From contig NVXU02000032.1 in the NCBI GenBank assembly GCA_002734065.2, positions 1-46,886 on the forward strand: 46,886 nucleotides of DNA, given 5' to 3'. Shown in pieces: positions 7,899-14,985 of this stretch; positions within the stretch are counted from its first letter, which is position 1, and each line of letters starts with the position of its first letter. The DNA is from Fluviicola sp. (GTDB lineage Bacteria; Bacteroidota; Bacteroidia; Flavobacteriales_D; Crocinitomicaceae). The notes under the pieces were generated by a model, which was not told the DNA's origin, did no database searches, and saw only the letters and a program-made list of their open reading frames with translations. The position numbers were made by a program, and so were the translations under genes.

Positions 7899-8702
7899 CT
7901 ACTCGATAAAAAGTGCCTTTTGCTCAATGAGATACACAATTGGCTTCTCTATTACTTGTGTAATTTCTACGTTTATCATATCCAACGCTTGTTCTACAAA
8001 TGATCTATTATAAGTCCCATAACTGCCAACAATATTTATAGCGTCTATGTTTTTAGCAAGGATATGTTCTTGAATGAAAGCATTAAAATTTTGCATGTGA
8101 AAATTCTCAAACAACAATTTGTGCGGCGCTAACTCAAAAGCAAGCTGTGCCAACTCAAATTTATTCTCTACCTCTAAGGACTTAATGTTAGGAATTGCCA
8201 CTTCTAGTTGTTCTTTTTGCTCTATCGATAATTGATTCTGCAAATAGGCTTCAAGAAGAATCTTTCCAAAATAATAAGCACTTCCTTCATCGCCAAGTAG
8301 GTGACCTTTGCCACCAATTATATTTTCAACTTCTTGATTTCTCCATGAGAACAACACAGAGCCCGTTCCCATAATGGCGACTTCACCGTCTTCCCTACCT
8401 AAGCTAGAATAAGCTGCTGCATGAAGATCTGATTGTACTTTAACAGAATTAAACCCTATTTTTTGAAATTCATTAGAAATTTTATCAGAATTATTCTTGT
8501 GCAGACAACCAGCTCCAAAAAAGTACAAATCGATGCTCTTTACATCAAAATCTCTCCAAAATGACGTCATTTTTTCAATAAAATCGTGATTCCAGTTGTT
8601 AGGATGGTAACTGTCTGTAGCAAAAAAGTCTTTTTTTCCACTTTCATCGATTAAGCACCAGTCAGTACTAGTTCCTCCGCTATCTGCAATTAAAATTTTC
8701 AC
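7899..8702 (-). CDS. BadF/BadG-type ATPase, probable N-acetylglucosamine kinase
   Basis: The protein has 267 residues and a GTG start at 8700-8702. It has the ASKHA fold signatures of the BadF/BcrA ATPase family: phosphate 1 loop MKILIADSGGTSTDWCLI (1-18), phosphate 2 region IMGTGSVLFSW, and GGKGHLLGDEGSAYYFGK. The last resembles the sugar-binding block of eukaryotic-type GlcNAc kinases. It probably phosphorylates an amino sugar recovered from cell wall or chitin, though no neighbour confirms the substrate. It is divergent from the Ser/Thr kinase gene, with a 110-bp shared upstream region. Confidence 0.8.
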   Translation of the reverse strand: MKILIADSGGTSTDWCLIDESGKKDFFATDSYHPNNWNHDFIEKMTSFWRDFDVKSIDLYFFGAGCLHKNNSDKISNEFQKIGFNSVKVQSDLHAAAYSSLGREDGEVAIMGTGSVLFSWRNQEVENIIGGKGHLLGDEGSAYYFGKILLEAYLQNQLSIEQKEQLEVAIPNIKSLEVENKFELAQLAFELAPHKLLFENFHMQNFNAFIQEHILAKNIDAINIVGSYGTYNRSFVEQALDMINVEITQVIEKPIVYLIEQKALFIE

Positions 8703-8736
8703 GGTACTAATATAGGTAAAATTGCTTTTAGCCCAT

Positions 8737-8762
8737 AGCTTTTAGCGAGCTAGCCAAAAGCT
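8737..8762. promoter_or_regulatory. Inverted repeat in a divergent upstream region
   Basis: Arms AGCTTTTAGC (8737-8746) and GCCAAAAGCT (8753-8762) pair with one mismatch around a 6-base loop. A further direct copy, gcttttagcc, sits at 8724-8733. The position between two divergent genes suits an operator, but this is inference from symmetry only. Confidence 0.3.
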
Positions 8763-8812
8763 ACAAATATTAGCACCTTCAACAAATCCACAAATAAACC
8801 GTACTTTGTATT

Positions 8813-9706
8813 GTGGAAATTTCTGAAGAATATAAAATCATTGCAGAGTTAGGCACTCAACGAAGGCGAAAATTTGGGAAGACCCACTTAATTGAAAATA
8901 AAGTCACTACTGAGAAAGCGATTTTAAAAACAATTAACAAAAAAATCGTTCAAGAACATATTTCACAACGATTAATTGAAGAAGCTGCATTTAGTTTTGA
9001 ACTTGAAGGATTACCGAAAGTTCTGTCATTGGAAAACACAGAAAATGAAGTTCTACTCGTTCTCCAGTGCAAAAGAGGCGTCACTATTGATGAGTATTGG
9101 AAGACCATTCGTAGAAAAAAACGTTTGCCATTTTTAGTGGATTTTCTCAGTAAACTTGAAGTCATTTTTCGTCAACTAGAAGTAGAAAACATAGTACACT
9201 GCGATATAAAGCCCAGTAATATTCTCATAGAAGAAAAAAGCAATGATTTTGATGTGCATCTCATTGATTTTGGTCTTGCAGTGAGAGAGAATGATGCGGC
9301 TAATAGAAAGTTGCTCTTTCCGCTAGGGTATGCTGCGCCTGAGTTACTGCTCAATCATTTAGATATTATTGATGCTAGAACAGACATTTGCTCCTTGGGA
9401 ATTCTTATTTGGAGGTTGTACGCCGAAAAACTGCCTTTAGTTCACCCGAACCCAAGTATTTTTACCAATTTACAATTAACGCATCCTTTGCCGGAACACT
9501 CTAAAATTTCTAAAAGTTTGTTTAAAATTCTGCAAAAAATGACGGTAAAGCATTCGTTTAAATTGCCTCCAAACAAGTTGAAAAAAGAAGATGTGAAAGT
9601 TTACCTTGAAAAAGCAATGCAGGAAAGGTATCAATCGCTTGAATTAGCTATTGAAGACTTAAAAAAAGTAAAACCTTCTTATTGCCAAATGATATCTTTA
9701 CGGTAG
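8813..9706 (+). CDS. Hanks-type serine/threonine protein kinase
   Basis: The protein has 297 residues and is cytoplasmic. The kinase core is complete: Lys39 in EKAILKTI, Glu57 in helix C, catalytic HCDIKPSN with Asp131, DFG at 152-154, and APE at 175-177. The residue before Asp131 is Cys, not Arg, so this is a non-RD kinase, and the Gly-rich loop is poor (ELGTQRRRKFGK). There is no membrane or sensor domain. The start is a GTG; an in-frame ATG is absent nearby. A TACTTTG sequence ends 5 bp before it, so a leaderless message is possible. Its 3' end overlaps the convergent barrel gene by 28 bp. Confidence 0.85.
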   Translation: MEISEEYKIIAELGTQRRRKFGKTHLIENKVTTEKAILKTINKKIVQEHISQRLIEEAAFSFELEGLPKVLSLENTENEVLLVLQCKRGVTIDEYWKTIRRKKRLPFLVDFLSKLEVIFRQLEVENIVHCDIKPSNILIEEKSNDFDVHLIDFGLAVRENDAANRKLLFPLGYAAPELLLNHLDIIDARTDICSLGILIWRLYAEKLPLVHPNPSIFTNLQLTHPLPEHSKISKSLFKILQKMTVKHSFKLPPNKLKKEDVKVYLEKAMQERYQSLELAIEDLKKVKPSYCQMISLR

Positions 9707-10341
9707 CCAATGTTAAAATTGAACAGCAGTGGACTATAAAGAGAACCGTCAGGTTGTGGTGTTGAAGTCGTTCCCAACAGCATATAATTTATGTTTAAGT
9801 CCGTGTACAAAGTTCCAAAACGTGGGAAAGTATATTTTACGCCACCTCCAAGACCTACTCCAAGACCAAAAATAGTTCCTTTATCCGGATTTTGTATGGG
9901 GTCAATTTTATAAAGTGATTCATCATAATCATCGTATCGATTCTTTATTCTACTGAATACAATCATCACATTAGAACCACCATAGGCAGCCCAACCAAAA
10001 TCGAAACCGTTGCCTAAATAATACCTTGTCCCTCCTTCTAAAATATTGTAATTCATAGATGCCCTTGATGATATAATTGGGTAATTAAAATTAGTAAGTG
10101 GATCAATGGGGCTTAACAGAACTGGAGTTGAATCTGAAGATAACTGTCCAAAATGATGTGTAAATCGACCATAAATCGTCACTTGATCGTCTCGTGGGAT
10201 TTCTAGACCAAAATGAAAACCTGCCCATGGTTTTGCAGCCGAAACCGTCCCTAAAAGCATACTCGGGCCAGCGGTTATACTCACTTGAGCAAAAGAACTT
10301 GCTCCTAAAAATACCATTATTATAACTATCCAATTTCTCAT
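9679..10341 (-). CDS. Outer-membrane beta-barrel-like protein of unknown function
   Basis: The protein has 220 residues from the ATG at 10339-10341. This start overlaps the TGA of tag in an ATGA junction and gives a normal signal peptide (MRNWIVIIMVFLGASSFAQ). An upstream ATG at 10351-10353 would add four residues. The mature protein has alternating strands rich in Tyr, Gly and Phe (TYGRFTHHFG-type patterns) and ends in FNIGYRKDIIWQ, as in small barrel proteins. I do not recognise a named family. It is probably translationally coupled to tag. Confidence 0.65.
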   Translation of the reverse strand: MRNWIVIIMVFLGASSFAQVSITAGPSMLLGTVSAAKPWAGFHFGLEIPRDDQVTIYGRFTHHFGQLSSDSTPVLLSPIDPLTNFNYPIISSRASMNYNILEGGTRYYLGNGFDFGWAAYGGSNVMIVFSRIKNRYDDYDESLYKIDPIQNPDKGTIFGLGVGLGGGVKYTFPRFGTLYTDLNINYMLLGTTSTPQPDGSLYSPLLFNFNIGYRKDIIWQ

Positions 10342-10880
10342 ATTTCCATCCATTTAGGTTCTTCTTTCGCTATTACTGCAAATATCGGGCAACTTTTTAC
10401 ATGTGCTCCTTTTAAGTAACCTGTACTCATTAAAAATTCGTTCACAATCTCACCTCCTACAAATTTAAACGTTTTTTTGAATAATTTAGTCCATTCTTCA
10501 CGTGTTAAAGGATGATTTCTGTCTAACCAATTCTTAAAACTACCACATTCTTTCTGAATTACCAAAATTTGTTGTGCATTGTGAATGGCTGCGTTAACTT
10601 TTAGTTTGTTTCGAATAATGCCTGCATCACTCAGTAACCTTGCTCTATCCTCTTCTCCATAATTGGCAATTGCCTCAATGTTAAAGTTAGAATAAGCCAT
10701 GATAAAGTTCGCTTCTTTGTTGAGAATTGTTTCCCAAGAAAGTCCCGCTTGGTTGATTTCCAGCAGTAAACGACCGAACAATAAGTTGTCATCTTCTATC
10801 GGGAATCCGTACCAATTATTATGGTAGTCAATGTGTACTTGTTTGGCGCTATCTTGTTCGCAATAATCACAATAACTCAT
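10338..10880 (-). CDS. tag: DNA-3-methyladenine glycosylase I
   Basis: The protein has 180 residues. It removes 3-methyladenine from alkylated DNA by base excision. The zinc snap residues of the E. coli enzyme are all in place: Cys4, His20 in DYHNNWYG, and His160 with Cys164 in AHVKSCP. Glu41 in LLEINQAGLSWE corresponds to the base-recognition Glu38 of E. coli Tag. The length is close to the usual 187. It overlaps the upstream gene at 10867 by 14 bp and the downstream barrel gene by 4 bp. Confidence 0.93.
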   Translation of the reverse strand: MSYCDYCEQDSAKQVHIDYHNNWYGFPIEDDNLLFGRLLLEINQAGLSWETILNKEANFIMAYSNFNIEAIANYGEEDRARLLSDAGIIRNKLKVNAAIHNAQQILVIQKECGSFKNWLDRNHPLTREEWTKLFKKTFKFVGGEIVNEFLMSTGYLKGAHVKSCPIFAVIAKEEPKWMEI

Positions 10881-11235
10881 TATTTATACCTTCTAATTTA
10901 AGTTCTAAAATGGTGATTAATTCTTCAACGCCTTCTATCTTCTTAAGCTCATTGTTGCTCAATATAGTCTCAATGACTCCATTTTCTTCCACTAAGATAA
11001 CAGGATAATTATAACTGAGAATATACTCTTTCTCAAATTCTTCGATATAATAAAAATCTAACTTGAATTGAGACTGCTTTTTAAACGCTTTCCACATGAG
11101 TCTTTCTCCCAAAGCATGATGCGTTATGGCGCAAAGAGGACACTTATAAGAGGATGGCATCAGAATTTTGTGTGCAAAATCAACCATTCTACTCATTGGA
11201 CTTGAATTTGCATTATACACGAACAATAACCTCAT
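10867..11235 (-). CDS. Conserved hypothetical protein with CxxC motif
   Basis: The protein has 122 residues from the ATG at 11233-11235 (MRLLFVYNANSSPMSRM). An open frame extends 27 codons upstream to 11316, but those residues are basic and unlike the rest. It has one CPLC motif (about residue 33) in a block reading SSYKCPLCAITHHALGER, then a WKAF and an acidic beta/helix part. The beginning resembles flavobacterial proteins often loosely named GTPase, but no P-loop is visible, so I assign no function. It overlaps tag by 14 bp and is divergent from the lipoprotein gene at 11323. Confidence 0.65.
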   Translation of the reverse strand: MRLLFVYNANSSPMSRMVDFAHKILMPSSYKCPLCAITHHALGERLMWKAFKKQSQFKLDFYYIEEFEKEYILSYNYPVILVEENGVIETILSNNELKKIEGVEELITILELKLEGINNELL

Positions 11236-11322
11236 AACTACTTGACTTCTTATAATTTGACGTTCAATATATTTTTTCTTTACAAATAAATTTCGTAATT
11301 TAAGCAACCAACACATATCGTT

Positions 11323-12030
11323 ATGAAAAATTCAATCGCATTATTTCTCGTTTTATTTTCGTTTTTTTCTTGTAAAAGTGATAAAACAACCATCCCAGAA
11401 GGGGAAAACATCGTTATTGAGGCAGAATCAAGGCAAGATGACATTGTGAAAGAAGTAAAAGAGCCAACCGCACAACCTTTCAGCTATTTAGATGACTACG
11501 CTAAAATCGCAACTCGGGAAGAGTTGGCTGAAGAATTTGGAGAAATGAGCCTCACAGACAATGTTGTTTGGCAAGCGGAAGGAACCGTTAAACGTTCTAC
11601 TACCCACCTTATAAATCCAAAAACTTGGCACCACATTACCTATTATTGGGACGATGAAACAGGTAAAACGGCTTCTGTTGAGGCCAGTTATTATATGTGG
11701 TCACATGAAGGTGACATTAAAGGTTCACAAAAATTAGAAGCAAAAAATGGGTTATACACAGGAATGCCATTGGCAGAATTAGTTGAATGGAACGAAGCAG
11801 ATATCCGATTTTCTGGCTTTGGATGGGATTATGCCGGATATGTTTTCAATTCTACAGAGGATAAACTAGGCGTCTCAAATGTTTCTATCACTTTAATTGA
11901 CCTTCAAGAAGATTACAAAGGCTATAAATTTATGCTTGGCGATGTGGAGTTAAGTTCTGCAGAAAATAGAATGAAAAATGCCCCCGTTATTGTTGAAACA
12001 TTATCTTTGGTTGCAAATAACGAAGAATAA
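11323..12030 (+). CDS. Hypothetical lipoprotein
   Basis: The protein has 235 residues. The lipoprotein signal peptide ends in SFFSC (lipid on Cys17). The mature part is acidic near the start and then carries beta-rich sequence with many Trp and Tyr (THLINPKTWHHITYYWDDE, SGFGWDYAGY). I do not recognise the family. It should sit in the periplasm or outer membrane. The next gene, the gamma-carbonic anhydrase, starts 7 bp after its stop, so the two are likely one transcript. Confidence 0.75.
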   Translation: MKNSIALFLVLFSFFSCKSDKTTIPEGENIVIEAESRQDDIVKEVKEPTAQPFSYLDDYAKIATREELAEEFGEMSLTDNVVWQAEGTVKRSTTHLINPKTWHHITYYWDDETGKTASVEASYYMWSHEGDIKGSQKLEAKNGLYTGMPLAELVEWNEADIRFSGFGWDYAGYVFNSTEDKLGVSNVSITLIDLQEDYKGYKFMLGDVELSSAENRMKNAPVIVETLSLVANNEE

Positions 12031-12037
12031 CTAATTT

Positions 12038-12634
12038 ATGGCTGTATATTCATTCAACGGATTCGTTCCAGTTGTCAAAGAAAGTAGTTTCATTCACCCA
12101 AAAGCAAGCGTGACTGGCAATGTAATCATAGGCGAAGATGTCTATATCGGTCCAGGTGCCGCTATTCGTGGTGATTGGGGGGGAATAACCATAGAAGACG
12201 GTTGCAATGTGCAAGAAAACTGCACGATTCACATGTTTCCAGGAACAACGGTAACTTTGAAAAAAGGTGCGCATATTGGTCACGGAGCTATCATTCATGG
12301 TGGAACAATCGGCGAAAACTGCCTTATCGGAATGAATGCTGTGATTATGGATGATGTTGTCCTAGAAAAAGAATGCATCGTCGGCGCATTGAGTTTTGTC
12401 CCTGCGAAAACGAGTTATCCTAAACGTAGTTTAATTGTGGGAAATCCCGCGAGAATTATCAAGCAAGTAAGTGATGAAATGATCGGCTGGAAAACAAAAG
12501 GAACGGCGTTGTATCAGATGTTACCGAAAGAATGCAAAGATACGTTGATTGAATGCGAACCGCTGAGAGAAATTGAGGATGGAAGACCTGAGCAGGAAGT
12601 GATGTTTGAGACTTGGGGTAAAAGTGATGAGTGA
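12038..12634 (+). CDS. paaY: Gamma-carbonic anhydrase family protein, PaaY type
   Basis: The protein has 198 residues, a left-handed beta-helix of hexapeptide repeats. The three metal-binding histidines of gamma-carbonic anhydrases are present: one in NCTIHMFP and two in HIGHGAIIHG. The whole length tracks E. coli PaaY, including RGDWGGI, IVGALSFVPAK, LIVGNPAR and the C-terminal EPLREIEDGRP. PaaY shows carbonic anhydrase and acyl-CoA thioesterase activity in phenylacetate degradation, but no paa genes are here, so a general or thioesterase role is open. The stop codon TGA (12632-12634) lies within an intergenic repeat. Confidence 0.85.
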   Translation: MAVYSFNGFVPVVKESSFIHPKASVTGNVIIGEDVYIGPGAAIRGDWGGITIEDGCNVQENCTIHMFPGTTVTLKKGAHIGHGAIIHGGTIGENCLIGMNAVIMDDVVLEKECIVGALSFVPAKTSYPKRSLIVGNPARIIKQVSDEMIGWKTKGTALYQMLPKECKDTLIECEPLREIEDGRPEQEVMFETWGKSDE

Positions 12635-12652
12635 TGAACGTGGAGTGAGGAG
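12623..12652 (+). repeat. Short repeat containing the paaY stop codon (gtgatga type)
   Basis: It begins agtgatgagtgatgaacg and ends gtgaggag. A related copy occurs inverted at 13491-13520 over the xdhC stop, and another directly at 28201-28231 over the rsmE stop. In all three a TGA of the repeat is the stop codon of the neighbouring gene. Confidence 0.6.
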
Positions 12653-12710
12653 TTTTTACTTAGATGTGTGTTAAATGTATAATGTATAGCGTATAATGGA
12701 AGTTGGCTGT

Positions 12711-12757
12711 TGTTAGCACTTCGACATACTTCGACTTCGCTCAGCAGGGTCAGCTCA
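12711..12757 (+). repeat. 47-bp dispersed intergenic repeat, copy A
   Basis: The sequence begins tgttagcacttcgacatact and ends gtcagctca. It differs from the copy at 28248-28294 at only two positions. The inner part (cttcg, cgctcagca) resembles REP-like elements common between Bacteroidota genes. It lies in the 177-bp gap between paaY and the MGGGG protein gene, next to tgtataa-type repeats (12671-12697). Confidence 0.8.
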
Positions 12758-12811
12758 GTGTGAAAGTGATGAATGAATTGTTAAAAAAGAATTAAATTCT
12801 AAAAATTAAAC

Positions 12812-13486
12812 ATGGGTGGAGGAGGTTTTATGCAACACGCAGCAAATACAAATAGTTCTGACAAAAATCAGAAGGCTGGTCGTCGTAAAAAATTTAAAGG
12901 GAATCAAAGTGATAAAACGAGTAATTCTGATAAATACAAAATCGATTTTTCTCATTTGACAGAAGATGAAATTGAAGAAGAAAGAAAACGAATAAGTACT
13001 GCTCATAGAAAAGGTAGAAAGAAAAGAATTATTCTTTACCTAATTGTGATAGCATCAATTACAATAGGTGGTATATTCTATTCTAACTATTCTAAACAGA
13101 AGAAAATTGAGTATGAGTACCTAAAAATAACTGGACTATCGATGCCTTCTAAGGCTAAGGTGATTGACTTTAAAAGTAAGATCTCAAGTAAGGATACAAG
13201 AGCCTACATTATACTCGTTGAACTTAAGAGAGAAGATTTTGGACAACTAAAAGATAGTATAAGTCAACATCACTTTAGTATTCACCCAAATTATAAAACC
13301 AGTTTAGAGTTAGATTCATACATAAAATCTTACTCTGACAGCTTCAACGAACAATATATTCTTTACACAGGCAACCAATTTCGATTCGTTCGATTTTATG
13401 CTGACAAAACTGTCTTATTAATCAGCAACGCAAAATTTCTATCCTTTGAACCTCCAAAAAAAATCATAAAGAAAACGCAAGACTAA
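12812..13486 (+). CDS. Hypothetical single-pass membrane protein (MGGGGF type)
   Basis: The protein has 224 residues. It begins MGGGGFMQHAANTN, a start seen in flavobacterial proteins of unknown function that are sometimes misnamed riboflavin synthase beta subunit. A very basic, Ser/Asn/Lys-rich cytoplasmic part (15-68) precedes one membrane helix (about 69-90, IILYLIVIASITIGGIFY). The remaining about 130 residues would be periplasmic. No enzymatic motif is seen. Inverted copies of the gtgatga-type repeat (12623-12652, 13491-13520) lie on its two sides. It converges on xdhC. Confidence 0.75.
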   Translation: MGGGGFMQHAANTNSSDKNQKAGRRKKFKGNQSDKTSNSDKYKIDFSHLTEDEIEEERKRISTAHRKGRKKRIILYLIVIASITIGGIFYSNYSKQKKIEYEYLKITGLSMPSKAKVIDFKSKISSKDTRAYIILVELKREDFGQLKDSISQHHFSIHPNYKTSLELDSYIKSYSDSFNEQYILYTGNQFRFVRFYADKTVLLISNAKFLSFEPPKKIIKKTQD

Positions 13487-13490
13487 AAAT

Positions 13491-13520
13491 TCATCACTCA
13501 TCACTCCGCGTTCCTCACTC
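13491..13520 (-). repeat. Inverted copy of the gtgatga-type repeat over the xdhC stop
   Basis: On the minus strand it reads gagtgaggaacgcggagtga and continues tgagtgatga. It encodes the last six residues and the TGA of xdhC. It is the inverted counterpart of 12623-12652. Confidence 0.6.
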
Positions 13521-14493
13521 TCACCATTTCAGCCAAAATACTCACTGCAATCTCCTCCGGTGTTTGACTGTTAATCTGAATGCCAATCGGAGAATGAACC
13601 TTTGCTAGTTGCTCTTTTGTTGCTCCTTCATCAATCATTTCTTCAAAGAGACGCTCTACTTTTTCTTTGCTCCCCATCATTCCAATGTACTTGAATTGAT
13701 GATTAAGAATGCTCTGCAAAACAACTTTATCTGTTCGGAAACCGAAGGACATTAATACGATATATTTGTTATTTCCATCCGTGAGAATGGAGCCGATATT
13801 TTCGTAATTTTCGATGTAAATGTGTTGTGCGACTTCATTTTGCTCAACGGTATTGAGGTCCTTTCGATTGTCGTAAGTGAAAATCTTAAAATTGAGTAAG
13901 TGACCAATTTTTGACAAAGCCAAACCGACATGTCCACCGCCTACAATGTGCAATTCATCGTGGATAGAAAGGTCTTCTTTCAAGGACCAAGCTTGATCAT
14001 TTAATTCCAAAGAGTAACGTGATGTTAAAGATGCATCCTCTGAAAAATCAATCGCATCTTGCTGATAATCAACAATCCCAGCGTTAGATGGAATTATTTG
14101 CTCAATAAGTGGCGCATCATTTTTTGTCAAGGAATAGAATGCAATTGTTTGTTCTCCCGAGCAAATCATACCAGATTTATTTTCAGAAACGCTGTCTTGG
14201 TGAATTTGCCTTTTTTTAAATGGGGCAAATTCTTTCTGCAACAATTCTTTCTTGCACAACTCAACCAATTTATGCTCCATGAAACCACCACCAATTGAAC
14301 CAAATAATTCTCCAGAAGAACTGACCATCATTTTGAATCCTTGACGACCGGGACTGGATCCTTTGCTTTCGAGGACGACCATTAAAATGATTTTAACATC
14401 AGAATTTGTTTTAATATCACTACGGGCAGGTCTCGACCTATCCCTACCGTGATTGTAACCAAATTCTTCCGCTATTTTTCTCCAAACTTTCAT
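13501..14493 (-). CDS. xdhC: Xanthine dehydrogenase accessory factor, XdhC/CoxI family
   Basis: The protein has 330 residues. XdhC proteins bind molybdenum cofactor, help its sulfuration and insert it into xanthine dehydrogenase. The N-terminal XdhC/CoxI domain carries ESKGSSPGRQGFKMM and GSIGGGFMEHKLVE (about 42-78). The C-terminal Rossmann domain carries LHIVGGGHVGLALSKIG and YIGMMGSK. Residues 16-25 (GRDRSRPARS) are encoded by an imperfect palindrome (14421-14446) that looks inserted between the first helix and the first strand. The gene follows the Mpv17-like gene after 3 bp as the last member of the guaD-xdhAB operon. Confidence 0.92.
   Translation of the reverse strand: MKVWRKIAEEFGYNHGRDRSRPARSDIKTNSDVKIILMVVLESKGSSPGRQGFKMMVSSSGELFGSIGGGFMEHKLVELCKKELLQKEFAPFKKRQIHQDSVSENKSGMICSGEQTIAFYSLTKNDAPLIEQIIPSNAGIVDYQQDAIDFSEDASLTSRYSLELNDQAWSLKEDLSIHDELHIVGGGHVGLALSKIGHLLNFKIFTYDNRKDLNTVEQNEVAQHIYIENYENIGSILTDGNNKYIVLMSFGFRTDKVVLQSILNHQFKYIGMMGSKEKVERLFEEMIDEGATKEQLAKVHSPIGIQINSQTPEEIAVSILAEMVRVRNAE
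14421..14446. repeat. Imperfect palindromic element inside xdhC
   Basis: Arms TACGGGCAGGTC (14421-14432) and GACCTATCCCTA (14435-14446) pair at 9 of 12 positions around a 2-base centre. The layout TAGGG..AGTC/GACT..CCCTA is shared with the perfect palindrome at 4191-4232. It lies in frame within the coding sequence and adds about ten residues rich in Arg. Confidence 0.6.
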
Positions 14494-14496
14494 TTT

Positions 14497-14985
14497 TTAC
14501 GCAAACCAAACGGCACTTAATGAATAATAAACAGCCATGAATCCTGAAAAAATGGCACTCGCTAAAAATCGATGCTTTAATTCTATTTTATTCTGAATAA
14601 TGTAATTTGCGCCCAATGAAACGGGAATATTTATCGCAAATGAAATGACTCCTGTGAGCAATAAGCCCCAACCGATGGCGTCAAAATTTCCACTTACGAG
14701 CATAATAAACAAGATGTGTCGCGCAATCCAAAGCGGATTGAAATACAGCATCGCCATCAACGCACGAGTCATAGATGTCTTCAATCCAGGGGTGCCTGTT
14801 ACTTTCTTGTCAATCCACTTAAAATAGTTGGGAATTTCAAAAGCGTAAACCGTGGCTCCAATCAAAAAAATGCCCAATAAACGCATCCATGAGAAATCAT
14901 CAGAAATCACTGCGGCGACGGTATCACCTGCTGCGTATATGAATCCGCCCTTTGCAATGTTATTTATTTTATATTCTAACGCCAT
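14497..14985 (-). CDS. Integral membrane protein, Mpv17/PMP22-like
   Basis: The protein has 162 residues with about four membrane helices (near 30-50, 75-98, 103-125 and 138-158). The spacing of GDTVAAVI, an Arg before a Gly-rich helix (RLLGIFLIG), PLWIARHILF, and ANYIIQNKIELKHRFL followed by YYSLSAVW follows the eukaryotic Mpv17/PMP22 channel family, though identity by eye is low. It is placed exactly between xdhB (one-base overlap) and xdhC (3-bp gap), which suggests a part in purine, urate or peroxide handling. Without a profile search it could equally be an unrelated four-helix protein. Confidence 0.6.
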   Translation of the reverse strand: MALEYKINNIAKGGFIYAAGDTVAAVISDDFSWMRLLGIFLIGATVYAFEIPNYFKWIDKKVTGTPGLKTSMTRALMAMLYFNPLWIARHILFIMLVSGNFDAIGWGLLLTGVISFAINIPVSLGANYIIQNKIELKHRFLASAIFSGFMAVYYSLSAVWFA

